Notes under the pieces: generated by a model | The model's input: only the letters and a program-made list of their open reading frames with translations | Database searches by the model: none | Told to the model about the DNA's origin: nothing | Source: Dyadobacter jiangsuensis | GTDB lineage: Bacteria; Bacteroidota; Bacteroidia; Cytophagales; Spirosomataceae | Direction: 5' to 3' | Assembly: GCF_003014695.1 (NCBI RefSeq) | Contig: NZ_PYAS01000005.1 | Span: 372,001 to 436,000, forward strand | DNA length: 64,000 nucleotides | Made by a program: the position numbers and the translations under genes | Shown: one piece after another, positions 42,085-52,077 of the stretch | How the letters are laid out: every line of letters starts with the position of its first letter | Position numbering within the stretch: position 1 is the stretch's first letter

Positions 42085-42888
42085 ATGCTGACAACCGAAT
42101 CGTCTTCGAACTATAATGATCTCGAAAAAATGAGTGTCCACGACATTCTGACTTCTATCAACCGTGAGGATCAAACCGTGCCTCATGCCGTTCAGAAATC
42201 GATCCCGCAAATCGAAGCATTGGTAGAACAGATCGTTCCCAGGATGCAAAAAGGCGGCCGGCTCTTCTACATCGGTGCCGGAACCTCCGGAAGACTGGGC
42301 GTTGTGGATGCATCGGAATGCCCACCGACATTCGGTGTACCATTCGACTTGGTGGTTGGCATCATCGCCGGCGGCGACACTGCCATTCGCAAAGCGGTGG
42401 AAAACGCGGAAGACGACTGGAACCAGGCGTGGAAAGACCTCGCGGTATATGCACCTAACGAAAATGATACATTAATTGGAATAGCAGCTTCTGGCCGCAC
42501 GCCTTACGTGATCGGCGGTTTAAATGAAGCGCGTAATGCGGGCTTGCTTACAGGCTGCGTCGTTTGCAACGACGGCTCCGCAGTTGCCAAGGCATGCGAA
42601 TATCCGGTTGAAATCGTGGTAGGACCCGAATTTTTGACGGGAAGCACCCGAATGAAATCCGGTACCGCTCAAAAACTGGCGCTGAATATGATTTCAACGT
42701 CAGTAATGATCCGTCTGGGAAAAGTGAAAGGGAACAAAATGGTGGATATGCAGCTCACCAATGAAAAACTGGTCAACAGGGCGTTGCGCATGATCATTGA
42801 TGAACTGAATATCTCGCCTGATGAGGCGCAATCACTACTCGACGAGCACGGAAGCGTCCGCGCGGCGATCGACGCAGTGAAGAAATAG
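42085..42888 (+). CDS. murQ: N-acetylmuramic acid 6-phosphate etherase
   Basis: MurQ cleaves the lactyl ether of MurNAc-6-phosphate to give GlcNAc-6-phosphate during cell-wall recycling. The start is ATG 42085 (267 residues). The SIS domain shows FYIGAGTSGRLGVVDASECPPTFG, IGIAASGRTPYVIGGL and LTGSTRMKSGTAQKLALNM, all diagnostic. Length is slightly short of the usual 295-305. No muropeptide transporter or AnmK gene is adjacent. Confidence 0.92.
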   Translation: MLTTESSSNYNDLEKMSVHDILTSINREDQTVPHAVQKSIPQIEALVEQIVPRMQKGGRLFYIGAGTSGRLGVVDASECPPTFGVPFDLVVGIIAGGDTAIRKAVENAEDDWNQAWKDLAVYAPNENDTLIGIAASGRTPYVIGGLNEARNAGLLTGCVVCNDGSAVAKACEYPVEIVVGPEFLTGSTRMKSGTAQKLALNMISTSVMIRLGKVKGNKMVDMQLTNEKLVNRALRMIIDELNISPDEAQSLLDEHGSVRAAIDAVKK

Positions 42889-42891
42889 GGG

Positions 42892-43902
42892 CTATACCGA
42901 AAGTACGATCTTGCCGAACTGCTGCCCCGAATCCATATAACGGAGTGCCTGCTCGGCCTCTTCGAGTGGAAATACCTTGTCGATGACCGGCACAATCTGT
43001 TTTTCAGCGACAAACTGTACCATATCGGCAAATTCCTGTTCGGTGCCCATGGTGCTGCCGTAAATATTCAGCTGTTTAAAAAACACTTTCGCCGGAACGA
43101 TATCGGTGATATTGCCGGTACCGCCGCCGTAGAAGCAAATGCGGGCTCCGGGAGCGGCGATATCTATCAGCTTCGCAAAGCCAGGGCCGCCTGCGCTATC
43201 GATAATGACATTGAAATAACCCGTCTTGGGCCCGCGCGCTTTCACGAGCAAATCCCGGAACCAGGTCGGGTTTTTATAATTGATCCCGCCTTTCGCGCCC
43301 ATTTCAATCGCTTTCTGTATTTTCTGATCGGAACCGGACGTTACCCACACCTCCGCACCGGCCGCAATGGCGATTTGAATGGCAAAAAGCGCCACGCCAC
43401 CGCCAGCACCCGTTACGAGCACCCGATCGCCTTCCTTGAACCGGCAGCGCGTCATCAGTGAACGCCAGGCGGTCAGTCCTCCCATAGGTAATGCGGCCGC
43501 TTCTTCAAACGACAAATGCGCCGGCTTTTCGGCAAGGTACTTCGCCTCAGTCTTTACATATTCCGCAAATGTGCCATTGTCGGGAAGGCCGAGTATTTTG
43601 TGGTCCTCGCTGTAAAAATCAGGATTTTCACCCCAGTTTTGGGACGGATTGATGATCACCTCTTTCCCAATCCAGCTTTTGGCAACGCCATCACCCACCT
43701 CGGTCACAATGCCCGCGCCATCAGAACCGGGGATGATAGGAGTTGTAATCCTCGGATAGAGGCCTTTTTGTATCCACACGTCCCGGTGGTTGAGCGATGC
43801 GGCTTTGACTTCGACGAGCACTTCCCCGGGCCCCGGATTCGGTTTCTGGGTGGTTTCGATCACAAGCGGCTCATGAAGGTTTTTTAAAATAGCGGCTTTC
43901 AT
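42892..43902 (-). CDS. Zinc-free MDR-family NAD(P)H oxidoreductase
   Basis: The 336-residue protein has an N-terminal GroES-like domain (LVEVKAASLNHRDVWIQKGLYP, then PGSDGAGIVTEVG) and a Rossmann domain with VLVTGAGGGVALFAIQIA. The catalytic-zinc cysteines of alcohol dehydrogenases are not present at the expected sites, so it is closer to quinone or enoyl reductases. The substrate is unknown. It is convergent with murQ, with 3 bases between stops. Confidence 0.85.
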   Translation of the reverse strand: MKAAILKNLHEPLVIETTQKPNPGPGEVLVEVKAASLNHRDVWIQKGLYPRITTPIIPGSDGAGIVTEVGDGVAKSWIGKEVIINPSQNWGENPDFYSEDHKILGLPDNGTFAEYVKTEAKYLAEKPAHLSFEEAAALPMGGLTAWRSLMTRCRFKEGDRVLVTGAGGGVALFAIQIAIAAGAEVWVTSGSDQKIQKAIEMGAKGGINYKNPTWFRDLLVKARGPKTGYFNVIIDSAGGPGFAKLIDIAAPGARICFYGGGTGNITDIVPAKVFFKQLNIYGSTMGTEQEFADMVQFVAEKQIVPVIDKVFPLEEAEQALRYMDSGQQFGKIVLSV

Positions 43903-43920
43903 AATGTTGGGTTTTTAAAC

Positions 43921-43984
43921 AAAAAAATGATGAACCGGCCTGCCCGAAACGGTACCTGCCGTAGTTCATCATTTCAAAATGACT
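43921..43984 (-). terminator. Rho-independent terminator after the NIPSNAP gene
   Basis: AAATGATGAAC (43925-43935) pairs with GTTCATCATTT (43974-43984), with a smaller inner CGGC/GCCG stem. On the minus strand it is followed by a T-run. Confidence 0.75.
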
Positions 43985-44000
43985 GGAACCGTTTCAGATG

Positions 44001-44789
44001 CTATATATCCGAATATTCGGTGGGATACAAGAAGAAGCTGGTGTTTTTTGAAACGTTGTTCTGATACTCGGGATTTACCTTCAGCTTATTCCATTCTGCG
44101 TCCTCCGTGAACGATTTCCAATGCGCGTCACGCGATGCCTTGTTCTCGAAAGTGGTCATGTACATCAGGTTCGGCATGTGGCTTCCCACGATCACTTCGC
44201 CATAGAATACCGCATTGAAGCCCAAACGTTTAAACAACGGAACTTCGCCGCCCGCGTTAAACATCTTCACCTTGTTCTGATAGATTTTCTCGGTATGCCC
44301 TTCGTAGCTCCGCAATTCGTAAACTCTCTCGCTTTTGGGACCGGTAAGATTGGGCTTCATATGCACGGGCGCATCTGTGAAGGCTTGGAGCACAATCGAC
44401 TCAAACCGGGCGTACGGCGGGGTTTTATAGTTAGCTTCGATATAATCCTTTCCTGCCGACGCATAAGCAGCGTCTTTGTCCAAAGTTTTGGGCAAAGTCA
44501 GCAGGAGGTCCAGGGATTTGATAGGGGTTAATACGTAAATCAATTTCCCGGCCATGGTGTCGGTAGCCACAGGCTTGAAAACACCTACGTTTTTGATTCC
44601 CGCACGATGGGCCGCGGGAACGTATGCATCTTTCAGGAAAGCTTCTACACGCGCTTCCTGGTCGGCATTTCTGAGATGGTAGATCTTGATTTCGTAAAAC
44701 TCCCGTTTGGGGGGTGCCGCTACTGTGCCCAGCGCAACGACGAGCAACAAAAGAGTGAAAAGAAAATTCAGGTTTCGGTAGTTGGACAT
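44001..44789 (-). CDS. Secreted NIPSNAP family protein
   Basis: This protein (262 residues from ATG 44789; an ATG at 44798 adds three) has a signal peptide (about 1-25, ending VAAPP). Two NIPSNAP-type ferredoxin-like halves follow (FYEIKIYHLRNADQEARVEAFLKDAYVPAAHRAGI and VYELRSYEGHTEKIYQNKVKMF). The family is ABM-like with no established bacterial function. It is a single gene with its own terminator. Confidence 0.85.
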   Translation of the reverse strand: MSNYRNLNFLFTLLLLVVALGTVAAPPKREFYEIKIYHLRNADQEARVEAFLKDAYVPAAHRAGIKNVGVFKPVATDTMAGKLIYVLTPIKSLDLLLTLPKTLDKDAAYASAGKDYIEANYKTPPYARFESIVLQAFTDAPVHMKPNLTGPKSERVYELRSYEGHTEKIYQNKVKMFNAGGEVPLFKRLGFNAVFYGEVIVGSHMPNLMYMTTFENKASRDAHWKSFTEDAEWNKLKVNPEYQNNVSKNTSFFLYPTEYSDI

Positions 44790-44891
44790 AGTCGTCAAAA
44801 TGGCATTTAAATAGTGAATTAATCACCAAAAAAGACTTTTGTCGCCTGAGTTTACCCTATTTCAATTCTCACTAATTTTTTTCGAAGCACA

Positions 44892-45923
44892 TCAGAATTT
44901 CGGGCACGAAAGCTGCCGTTTGCGGGTTTTCGGGCGCTTCGGTTTTGATTCGAGCGGAGCGAAAACATAGGAAAGTGAAATCTCGTGCGCACCGCCGCTA
45001 CCGGCGCCCAATGTCGAAATAGTAAGGTCGTAGCTATAACCGATCGAAAATTTGTCCTGACGATACCCTGCCAGGAATATCAGCGATTCGTGGTTATTGA
45101 TATTCTGTTCGTATTTCTTGAAAGGAATCCCACGATACCACGCCCCGATCACCAACGGCTCGATGGTCACGTACATACCGGCATCGAACTGATCGTATTT
45201 ACCTTGCTTTTTGTACATGATGGCGGGAGAGATGGTCTTTTCCTTATCAATTTCGTCGCCGAGGAACGTGTAACCCGCGAATGGAATGCGCAAGCCAGCC
45301 TGTAAGCTGGCTTTTACTGGCAGGCGTGCCTCTGTAAGTTCCGAAAATGCCTGATTGGGACGGTTCAGGTGATGCGCCGAAACCCCTGCCCAGTACCAGT
45401 CGGAATAGAGCATTGCGCCGGCACCGAAATCGGCGTAAAATACGTTTGGACCGCCTTTTGCGAACGGATCTTCCGATGGCTGGCCGGTTAACCCGCCATT
45501 GTTGTATTGATCTCCGAATGTCAATCCGAAGTAATCCAGCGTCCGTGAAGCAAAGCCACCCTGGATTCCAAGGCGCAGTGAAGTTAATTCGTTGAACTGG
45601 ATTTGGTAAGAATATTGCAACGCCGCTTCGGTCGATTTAAGGTTTCCCAGGCCCTGGCTATCCATCGTTACCAGCACACCCAGACCGCTGTTATAATTGG
45701 GTAGGAATACATCGGCGCCTATCGAGGTAGTCACAAAGTTGGCCGACAATGAAGGCCATTGGTTACGATAATTGATGGTTGCACGCGGCGCCAGCGCCCC
45801 TCCGGCCAATGCCGGGTTTAAGTATAATGGGTTTGCGTAGAATTGGGAAAATTGCGGATCCTGGCTCCAACCTTTCAGGCAAAGCAGTGTCAGTAGGAAG
45901 AGAGGAAGTAAACGCTTGATCAT
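44892..45923 (-). CDS. PorP/SprF family type IX secretion membrane protein
   Basis: The 343-residue protein has a signal peptide (about 1-20) and then the hallmark start QDPQFSQFYANPLYLNPALAGG and ATINYRNQWPSL. An outer-membrane barrel follows with repeats of FSIGYSYDLTIS type. PorP/SprF proteins anchor or export type IX substrates with a gliding-motility (type B) C-terminal domain. Such a substrate is encoded just upstream in the opposite direction (46147), a common pairing. Confidence 0.92.
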   Translation of the reverse strand: MIKRLLPLFLLTLLCLKGWSQDPQFSQFYANPLYLNPALAGGALAPRATINYRNQWPSLSANFVTTSIGADVFLPNYNSGLGVLVTMDSQGLGNLKSTEAALQYSYQIQFNELTSLRLGIQGGFASRTLDYFGLTFGDQYNNGGLTGQPSEDPFAKGGPNVFYADFGAGAMLYSDWYWAGVSAHHLNRPNQAFSELTEARLPVKASLQAGLRIPFAGYTFLGDEIDKEKTISPAIMYKKQGKYDQFDAGMYVTIEPLVIGAWYRGIPFKKYEQNINNHESLIFLAGYRQDKFSIGYSYDLTISTLGAGSGGAHEISLSYVFAPLESKPKRPKTRKRQLSCPKF

Positions 45924-46146
45924 AGATTTATTGGCTTGCCGCTTGCCGAAAAACGGACACGTTCCGGGCTCAAAAAAATTACCTGATTAATTTCACAAAT
46001 TATCCTCAAATTGCGTATTAATATTCAAATTAGAGTGGTTTTTACGACATTACCGCACAAAATTTTAACATTTTATTTTCGTTAGTAATGTCGGGTAACT
46101 TGAATATTCTTTGAGACGGTAGGGGTGTTTGAACAAGTAACGAAAC

Positions 46147-49017
46147 ATGGGGCGATTTTATAATAGACATCACCGATTTTTTTATGTCCTCTGCCTGCTC
46201 ATGCTCCTCATCGGCGCAAATGCCCTGGCGCAGACACCCTTTGAAGTTAAGGGGCAATGCATGCAGAATCCCGACTGTGAAGCGGATTCCACATCGTTCC
46301 GGGACCCCGTCATAGATGCAACTGCGTGGCGATGGAGCTTCGGAGAAGGCGGCGCGACCGATACGCGACGCAATCCGCAACACTCATACACGTCGCCCGG
46401 TACTTACACCGTCACCCTGATCCGGACGCTGAAAAACGGCGCGACGGAAACGGTTACACAACCCGTGCAAATCGGTGAGCTTCCCCCTGAATTTCAGCAA
46501 TGGCGAATAGATACAACCATTTGTAAAGGTGACACCATCACGCTCGATCCCTATCCCAACGGCGCACCAGCCGGTGCAAAATATATCTGGTATCCCAAAG
46601 GTGACACCACACAGACTTTAAGAGTCGACAGTTCAGGGTGTTATTCCGTAGAGGTGATCATAAATGGCTGCAAGATGCAGAACCGGATCAATGTCAAAAT
46701 TTGTATGGAACCGCAGGCACAGGAAGGCTCCAAGTGGTATTTCGGGGGCAATGCCGGCCTCGATTTTTCGAATACGCCTCCCTCACCCCTAACCGACGGC
46801 AAACTGAATACCCCCGAGGGGACCTCGTCCATTGCCAATTCGAAAGGACAACTGCTCTTCTATTCCGATGGTATTAAAGTATGGAATAAGAACGGGGATG
46901 AAATGACGTGTACGTTCGGGGCCTGCGCGCCCATGAAGGGAAGTCCCAATTCGACGCAATCCGTGCTCATTGTGCCCCAGCCGACTTGCAGGGGCTGCGA
47001 GTACCTTTATAATGTATTTACAACTTCGGATATTAATGGCGAAAAGCTGCTGACTGTGAGCGTTGTGGATATGCGCCGCAACAACGGTCTGGGCCAGATT
47101 ATCGAACAAAATACAACCCTTCAAACCCCCACTACCGAGCGGATTGCCGCCGTCCGCAACGACCGCGACAGCACCTATTGGGTCGTCTCCCACGATTATG
47201 GCACCAACAAGTTCCGCATTTTCCACGCTACCACGGGTGGGCTCGTAGAAGTAGCGGCTCCCGAGCTGGGTATGGCGCACGACAGTACCAACAAGGCTGA
47301 GGGTTATATGAAATTTTCGGCGCCGGATAGTACTACTGGCTTTCGTCAGCTAGCCGTGGTAATCCCTGGTCCTGCTCGCAACTATGTGGAGCTGTTCAGT
47401 TTTGACGATTCAACCGGAACCCTGACTTACAAAAAGACAATGGACCTCGGCCCTGCGCCACCCATTGCATATGGGATAGAATTCTCGCCAACGGGAGAAA
47501 AAATGTACGTCTCTTTCCAGGGCGAGAATGGCACGAAATCCTATTTGAAGCAATACGACCTCACGTTGCCGGATAGCCTCGTCATAGAAACGGCTATTAC
47601 CATCGACAGTTCCGCCACGCAGAAGTTCGGTGCATTGCAATTCGGGCCCGATGGGCGGATTTACATGGCCATTCAAGGAAGTGAATACCTGGCAACGATC
47701 GGTGAGCCGGAAGGGAATTCGTTGACGGGCGTCGACTATGAGCGCGACGGGGCGAATCTGGGAGGTAAAAAAAGCCAGTTGGGTTTGCCGAATATGGTTC
47801 AGGATTTTACCCAGGAATCTTCGGGGCCGGGATTTGAGGCGGATGGGTTTTGTACCAACGAACCCACCACATTCCAGGCCAGCCCGATGTGTGACCCAAT
47901 TGAAGATACCTATTCGTGGGATTTTCTTGGAAATGGGCAATTTTCGACCCCTTCCAAGCAGCAGCAGGCCACCTATACCTACACCAAACCGGGCACCTAC
48001 ATGGTGGCGATGCGGGCTACCAACAAATGTACCGACACAACGATCGTGCAGGAGGTTACCATCTATGAAACGCCCTCGGACATCGATCTGGGGCCCGATA
48101 AAGACACTTGCGGCGCATATGTGCCATTGGATATGAAGGTAAACGCGGAAGTTTACAGATGGATTTATCGCGGTCGGGTCGTTGGTCGCAGCCGTACTTA
48201 CAACGCCCCATCAACCGGCCGTTACATCGCCATCGCATTCAACGGCCCGCAAGGTGATTGCTACGCAGCCGATACAATCGAAATCACATTACGTAAGCCA
48301 CCTGCGGTCTCCATCGGCCCGGATACGACGCTCTGCCGCGACAGTTCCATTGTGTTGGGCGTAGGAAGTACCAGATGGATCGAGTTTAATTGGAGCACAG
48401 GAGAAACAACCCCGGAGATAACAGTCAGAGAACCAGGCTCATACTCCGTTACGGTCAAGGACAGAAACGACTGCTACAATTCGGATACGATACAGATTGG
48501 CGAGCGTCCGTCCCCTATTCTGGGATTAGCACCCGAGAACTACATCTGTATTCCTGACGGCCAGTCCGTCATACTGGATGCCAATGGGCGAGAACCTTAC
48601 GAATATCTCTGGCCGCATTCCGGTGACACAACGAAAACAATTACCGTCAACCAGGAAGGAAAATACACCGTGCGGGCAACTAACAAGGAAGGTTGCTCCG
48701 TAGAGCAAACCACCGAAGTGATTGACAAATGCGAGCCGCGGTTCTTCATCCCCGACGCATTCACACCTGATGGCGAGGGGCACAACGAGATCTTACAGGT
48801 GTTCGGGGCTTACTATACCAATTTCTCGATGCGCATTTACAACCGCTGGGGCGAGGTTATTTTCGCTACTACCGATATAGAAGCGCGTTGGGACGGAACT
48901 TACAAAGGGTTGAAAGTACAACCGGGAAGCTATCCTTACATCATTTCCTATGAAGCGCTCTACTATCCCGAACGCAACCCGATCACGAAGCGCGGGTCGG
49001 TGATGGTGATCCGCTAG
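46147..49017 (+). CDS. Type IX-secreted surface protein with PKD domains and gliding-motility C-terminal domain
   Basis: The 956-residue protein has a signal peptide (about 1-28) and a PKD-like domain (about 30-115, AWRWSFGEGG...NPQHSYTSPGTYTVTL). A propeller-like region (about 195-550) resembles quinoprotein or WD-like folds. A second PKD domain lies at about 570-650, followed by Ig-like repeats. The type B sorting domain (866-956) begins FFIPDAFTPDGEGHNE and contains RIYNRWGEVIF and WDGTYKG. Paired cysteines suggest disulfides. It is probably exported by the divergent PorP/SprF-type protein and attached to the cell surface. Confidence 0.9.
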   Translation: MGRFYNRHHRFFYVLCLLMLLIGANALAQTPFEVKGQCMQNPDCEADSTSFRDPVIDATAWRWSFGEGGATDTRRNPQHSYTSPGTYTVTLIRTLKNGATETVTQPVQIGELPPEFQQWRIDTTICKGDTITLDPYPNGAPAGAKYIWYPKGDTTQTLRVDSSGCYSVEVIINGCKMQNRINVKICMEPQAQEGSKWYFGGNAGLDFSNTPPSPLTDGKLNTPEGTSSIANSKGQLLFYSDGIKVWNKNGDEMTCTFGACAPMKGSPNSTQSVLIVPQPTCRGCEYLYNVFTTSDINGEKLLTVSVVDMRRNNGLGQIIEQNTTLQTPTTERIAAVRNDRDSTYWVVSHDYGTNKFRIFHATTGGLVEVAAPELGMAHDSTNKAEGYMKFSAPDSTTGFRQLAVVIPGPARNYVELFSFDDSTGTLTYKKTMDLGPAPPIAYGIEFSPTGEKMYVSFQGENGTKSYLKQYDLTLPDSLVIETAITIDSSATQKFGALQFGPDGRIYMAIQGSEYLATIGEPEGNSLTGVDYERDGANLGGKKSQLGLPNMVQDFTQESSGPGFEADGFCTNEPTTFQASPMCDPIEDTYSWDFLGNGQFSTPSKQQQATYTYTKPGTYMVAMRATNKCTDTTIVQEVTIYETPSDIDLGPDKDTCGAYVPLDMKVNAEVYRWIYRGRVVGRSRTYNAPSTGRYIAIAFNGPQGDCYAADTIEITLRKPPAVSIGPDTTLCRDSSIVLGVGSTRWIEFNWSTGETTPEITVREPGSYSVTVKDRNDCYNSDTIQIGERPSPILGLAPENYICIPDGQSVILDANGREPYEYLWPHSGDTTKTITVNQEGKYTVRATNKEGCSVEQTTEVIDKCEPRFFIPDAFTPDGEGHNEILQVFGAYYTNFSMRIYNRWGEVIFATTDIEARWDGTYKGLKVQPGSYPYIISYEALYYPERNPITKRGSVMVIR

Positions 49018-49064
49018 CCTTTCCTTTTGCAGATTAAATCAATTATTTTTGGTTAAATAATATC

Positions 49065-49099
49065 AAACCAGCCGCCACTAAACCGGACGGCTGGTTTTC
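49065..49099 (+). terminator. Hairpin between the gliding-CTD gene and ruvB
   Basis: AAACCAGCCG (49065-49074) pairs with CGGCTGGTTT (49088-49097). It is followed by only a short T-run and lies 19 bases before ruvB. Confidence 0.65.
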
Positions 49100-49118
49100 A
49101 CTATCTGATCAACCGACT

Positions 49119-50144
49119 ATGCGCCAGGATTATCTGTCCGGAGATAAAGAAAACCTTTCAAACACCGATAAAGACATCGAGCGTGCATTACGTCCGTTGT
49201 CTTTCGAGGACTTTACCGGCCAGGACAAGATTCTTGAAAACCTGAGAATATTCGTTCAGGCGGCCCGCCAGCGCGGTGACGCATTGGATCACGTGCTGCT
49301 TCACGGACCTCCGGGATTAGGCAAAACCACATTGTCGAATATCATTGCAAATGAGCTCGGATCGGGGATCAAGATCACTTCCGGTCCGGTACTCGATAAA
49401 CCCAGCGATCTGGCTGGTCTGCTAACCAATTTGCAGGAGCACGACGTCCTTTTCATAGATGAAATCCATCGTCTCAATCCCATTGTGGAAGAATACCTGT
49501 ATTCGGCCATGGAGGACTATAAAATCGATATCATGCTCGATAGCGGCCCAAATGCCCGCAGCATTCAGATCGGCCTGAACCCCTTCACGCTCATAGGTGC
49601 CACTACACGCGCCGGCATGCTCACGTCGCCCCTGCGCGCGAGGTTCGGGATCAATGCGAGGCTGGAATATTACGATGCCCAGCTGCTATCGTCCATCCTG
49701 AAACGTTCGGCCTCCATTTTGGGAACGCCGTTGGAAGAGGATGCGGCTTACGAAATTGCCCGGCGCAGCCGCGGCACACCGCGTATCGCCAATAACCTGC
49801 TTCGCAGAACCCGCGATTTCGCACAAGTGAAGGGTAATGGGCGCATCACCGTAGCCATCGCCCAAATGGCGTTGCAGGCTTTGGATGTAGACCAAAACGG
49901 GCTGGATGAAATGGATAATCGCATTCTGAGCACAATTATCCAGAAGTTTAAAGGCGGGCCGGTAGGCTTATCCACCATTGCCACTGCCTGCGGCGAAGAA
50001 GCCGACACCATCGAGGAAGTATATGAGCCCTTTCTGATCCAGGAAGGCTATATCAAACGGACTTCGCGAGGCCGTGAGGTGACCGAAAAAGCATTCAAGC
50101 ATCTGGGTATTTTACCACGCCACCGCTCAGGCGAATTGTTCTGA
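49119..50144 (+). CDS. ruvB: Holliday junction branch migration ATPase RuvB
   Basis: RuvB is the hexameric motor that drives branch migration with RuvA. The 341 residues show the RuvB N-terminal [19 protein letters not shown], Walker A GPPGLGKT, Walker [12 protein letters not shown], sensor [18 protein letters not shown] and the C-terminal winged helix ending [17 protein letters not shown]. Length is normal. ruvA and ruvC are not in the window. Confidence 0.97.
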   Translation: MRQDYLSGDKENLSNTDKDIERALRPLSFEDFTGQDKILENLRIFVQAARQRGDALDHVLLHGPPGLGKTTLSNIIANELGSGIKITSGPVLDKPSDLAGLLTNLQEHDVLFIDEIHRLNPIVEEYLYSAMEDYKIDIMLDSGPNARSIQIGLNPFTLIGATTRAGMLTSPLRARFGINARLEYYDAQLLSSILKRSASILGTPLEEDAAYEIARRSRGTPRIANNLLRRTRDFAQVKGNGRITVAIAQMALQALDVDQNGLDEMDNRILSTIIQKFKGGPVGLSTIATACGEEADTIEEVYEPFLIQEGYIKRTSRGREVTEKAFKHLGILPRHRSGELF

Positions 50145-50199
50145 GCGTTAACTTTTTAAGAAGTTTTAACATTCACATACAACATAACCCTGAAAATTG

Positions 50200-50207
50200 T
50201 AATTTTG
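50200..50207 (+). promoter_or_regulatory. -7 promoter element of the NUDIX gene
   Basis: TAATTTTG matches TAnnTTTG exactly, 25 bases before ATG 50233. The -33 element is not clear. Confidence 0.45.
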
Positions 50208-50232
50208 CGGTAAATTAGCGTAACCGCCTCCT

Positions 50233-50658
50233 ATGATCGAAGTACTGGTTTCCGAAAAGTTGGTAGTGAGAGTGCCCTGTGCTGTGATTGAACGTGATGG
50301 AAAAGTACTCGCCGGGCAGCGAAGCGCAGCTTTGTCTTTCCCTCTCCAATGGGAATTCCCGGGCGGAAAACTCGAAAAAGGCGAAACCGACGAACAGGCA
50401 TTGCTACGTGAGATCATGGAGGAGCTCAATGTGACCGTTGAAATCGTCGATAAACTCCCCGAAACTTCCAAAGACCAGGGCTGGCGCGAGATCGTACTGG
50501 TACCGTTCGTTTGCAAGGTGGATACAATCGATTTTATCCTGACTGAGCACGAACAAATCCTCTGGCTGGATCCCGACGATCTCCCTACCCTCGACTGGAC
50601 CGAAGCCGACCTGAATGTGATCAAGAACTACTACGATTACTTAGCGGCTAAAAGCTAA
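50233..50658 (+). CDS. MutT-like NUDIX hydrolase
   Basis: In this 141-residue protein the NUDIX box reads GKLEKGETDEQALLREIMEE, with the pattern GX5EX7REUXEE complete. VVRVPCAVIERDGKVLAGQR and LPTLDWTEADLNVI match the MutT/8-oxo-dGTP group. It probably hydrolyses oxidised or methylated nucleoside triphosphates; exact substrate unknown. Its last 18 bases overlap the end of the convergent dihydroorotase gene. Confidence 0.88.
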   Translation: MIEVLVSEKLVVRVPCAVIERDGKVLAGQRSAALSFPLQWEFPGGKLEKGETDEQALLREIMEELNVTVEIVDKLPETSKDQGWREIVLVPFVCKVDTIDFILTEHEQILWLDPDDLPTLDWTEADLNVIKNYYDYLAAKS

Positions 50659-52002
50659 CCGCTTTCCTTTCACCGTTTCATCAAATTGCCCGTTTTCATA
50701 AACCAGGTGCCCTGACACGAACGTGTGGGTAATCCTTGACTGGAATTCAGTGCCATTGAACGGCGACCAGCCGCATTTGGAGTAAATATTGGAAGGGTTA
50801 ACCTCCGTTGTCCCATTCGGATCCACCAGGACCAAATCTGCCCAGTAACCTTCCCGGATATAACCACGGTCTTTGATATCGAACAGATCGGCCACCGCGT
50901 GGCTCATTTTTTCAGCGACGCGATCGATCGAGATCTTGCCCGATTTGCTCAGCTCGAGCATCACATTCAGCGTATGCTGCACCAGAGGCAAGCCTGATGG
51001 CGCCTGCCAGTAATGCTGTGCTTTTTCCTCGATGGTATGCGGTGCGTGATCGGTTGCGATCACATCGATGCGATTATCGAGCACGGCTTGCAGGATCGCC
51101 TCCTTGTGATGTGGCGCTTTAATCGCCGGGTTGCATTTGATTTCGTTACCCAACCTCTTGTAATCCTCTGAATCGAACCACAAATGGTGCACACATGCTT
51201 CGGCTGTTACAAGCTTGGGCTTCCCGTTTGCGAGCAGGATTTTGCCATTGCTTCGGATACCCGGTTCGAACAAATGAACCTCATCCCCGGTAGAAATATG
51301 AAGAATGTGCAGGCGCGTTCCGTGCTTGTGCGCGAGTGAGCTCGCAAAAGTGGATGATTTGAGACAGGCCTCCTCATTCCGGATCAACGCATGAATGTCG
51401 TAAGGCACATCGTCCCCGTACTTATCCTTGAAATAAGCCATGCGGGCCTTCACAGTCGGCTCATCTTCACAATGCGTCGCGATAATGCAGGGAGCATTGG
51501 CGAAGAGCTTTTCGAGCACCTCGGGCGCGTCTACGAGCATATTACCCGTGGAAGAGCCCATGAATATCTTGATACCGCAAACCCGCGTGGGATCGGTACG
51601 CATTACCTCATCATAATTGTCGTTCGACGCCCCCATGAAGAAGGAGTAGTTGGCAAGAGAAGTGTTGGCGCCGATCTGGTACTTATCTTCCAGCAACTGC
51701 TGCGTCAACGTATTGGGAACCGTGTTAGGCATTTCCATGAATGAGGTAACCCCTCCGGCAACGGCCGCTTTCGATTCCGTGTAAATATTCGCCTTGTGGG
51801 TAAGCCCCGGCTCGCGGAAATGCACCTGGTCGTCGATCACCCCCGGCATCAGCAAAAGCCCCTTTGCATCAATCACCCTGTCCGCTTGCACATGCTGCAA
51901 ATCCCGTTCGATTTTTTTAATGTGACCATTTTCAATTAGTACGTCTAAATACTGAACCTGGTTTTCATTTACGACCTGGGCATTTAAGATCAGCGTTGTC
52001 AT
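50641..52002 (-). CDS. pyrC: Dihydroorotase (class I, PyrC/AllB-like)
   Basis: This enzyme cyclises carbamoyl-aspartate to dihydroorotate in pyrimidine synthesis. The start is ATG 52002 (453 residues, MTTLILNAQVVNE). The metal-dependent amidohydrolase motifs are visible: GVIDDQVHFREPG, IIATHCEDE, RLHILHIST and VIATDHAPHTIEEK. Allantoinases share this fold, but the FREPGL motif and lack of purine genes favour dihydroorotase. It is convergent with the NUDIX gene, overlapping by 18 bases. Confidence 0.88.
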   Translation of the reverse strand: MTTLILNAQVVNENQVQYLDVLIENGHIKKIERDLQHVQADRVIDAKGLLLMPGVIDDQVHFREPGLTHKANIYTESKAAVAGGVTSFMEMPNTVPNTLTQQLLEDKYQIGANTSLANYSFFMGASNDNYDEVMRTDPTRVCGIKIFMGSSTGNMLVDAPEVLEKLFANAPCIIATHCEDEPTVKARMAYFKDKYGDDVPYDIHALIRNEEACLKSSTFASSLAHKHGTRLHILHISTGDEVHLFEPGIRSNGKILLANGKPKLVTAEACVHHLWFDSEDYKRLGNEIKCNPAIKAPHHKEAILQAVLDNRIDVIATDHAPHTIEEKAQHYWQAPSGLPLVQHTLNVMLELSKSGKISIDRVAEKMSHAVADLFDIKDRGYIREGYWADLVLVDPNGTTEVNPSNIYSKCGWSPFNGTEFQSRITHTFVSGHLVYENGQFDETVKGKRLAFSR

Positions 52003-52077
52003 GTGCGGCGGTGATTGGATTGATGTCGTGCAAAGGTATTCAGACCGGTTGAAATTCACTCATTGAATCACACAAAA

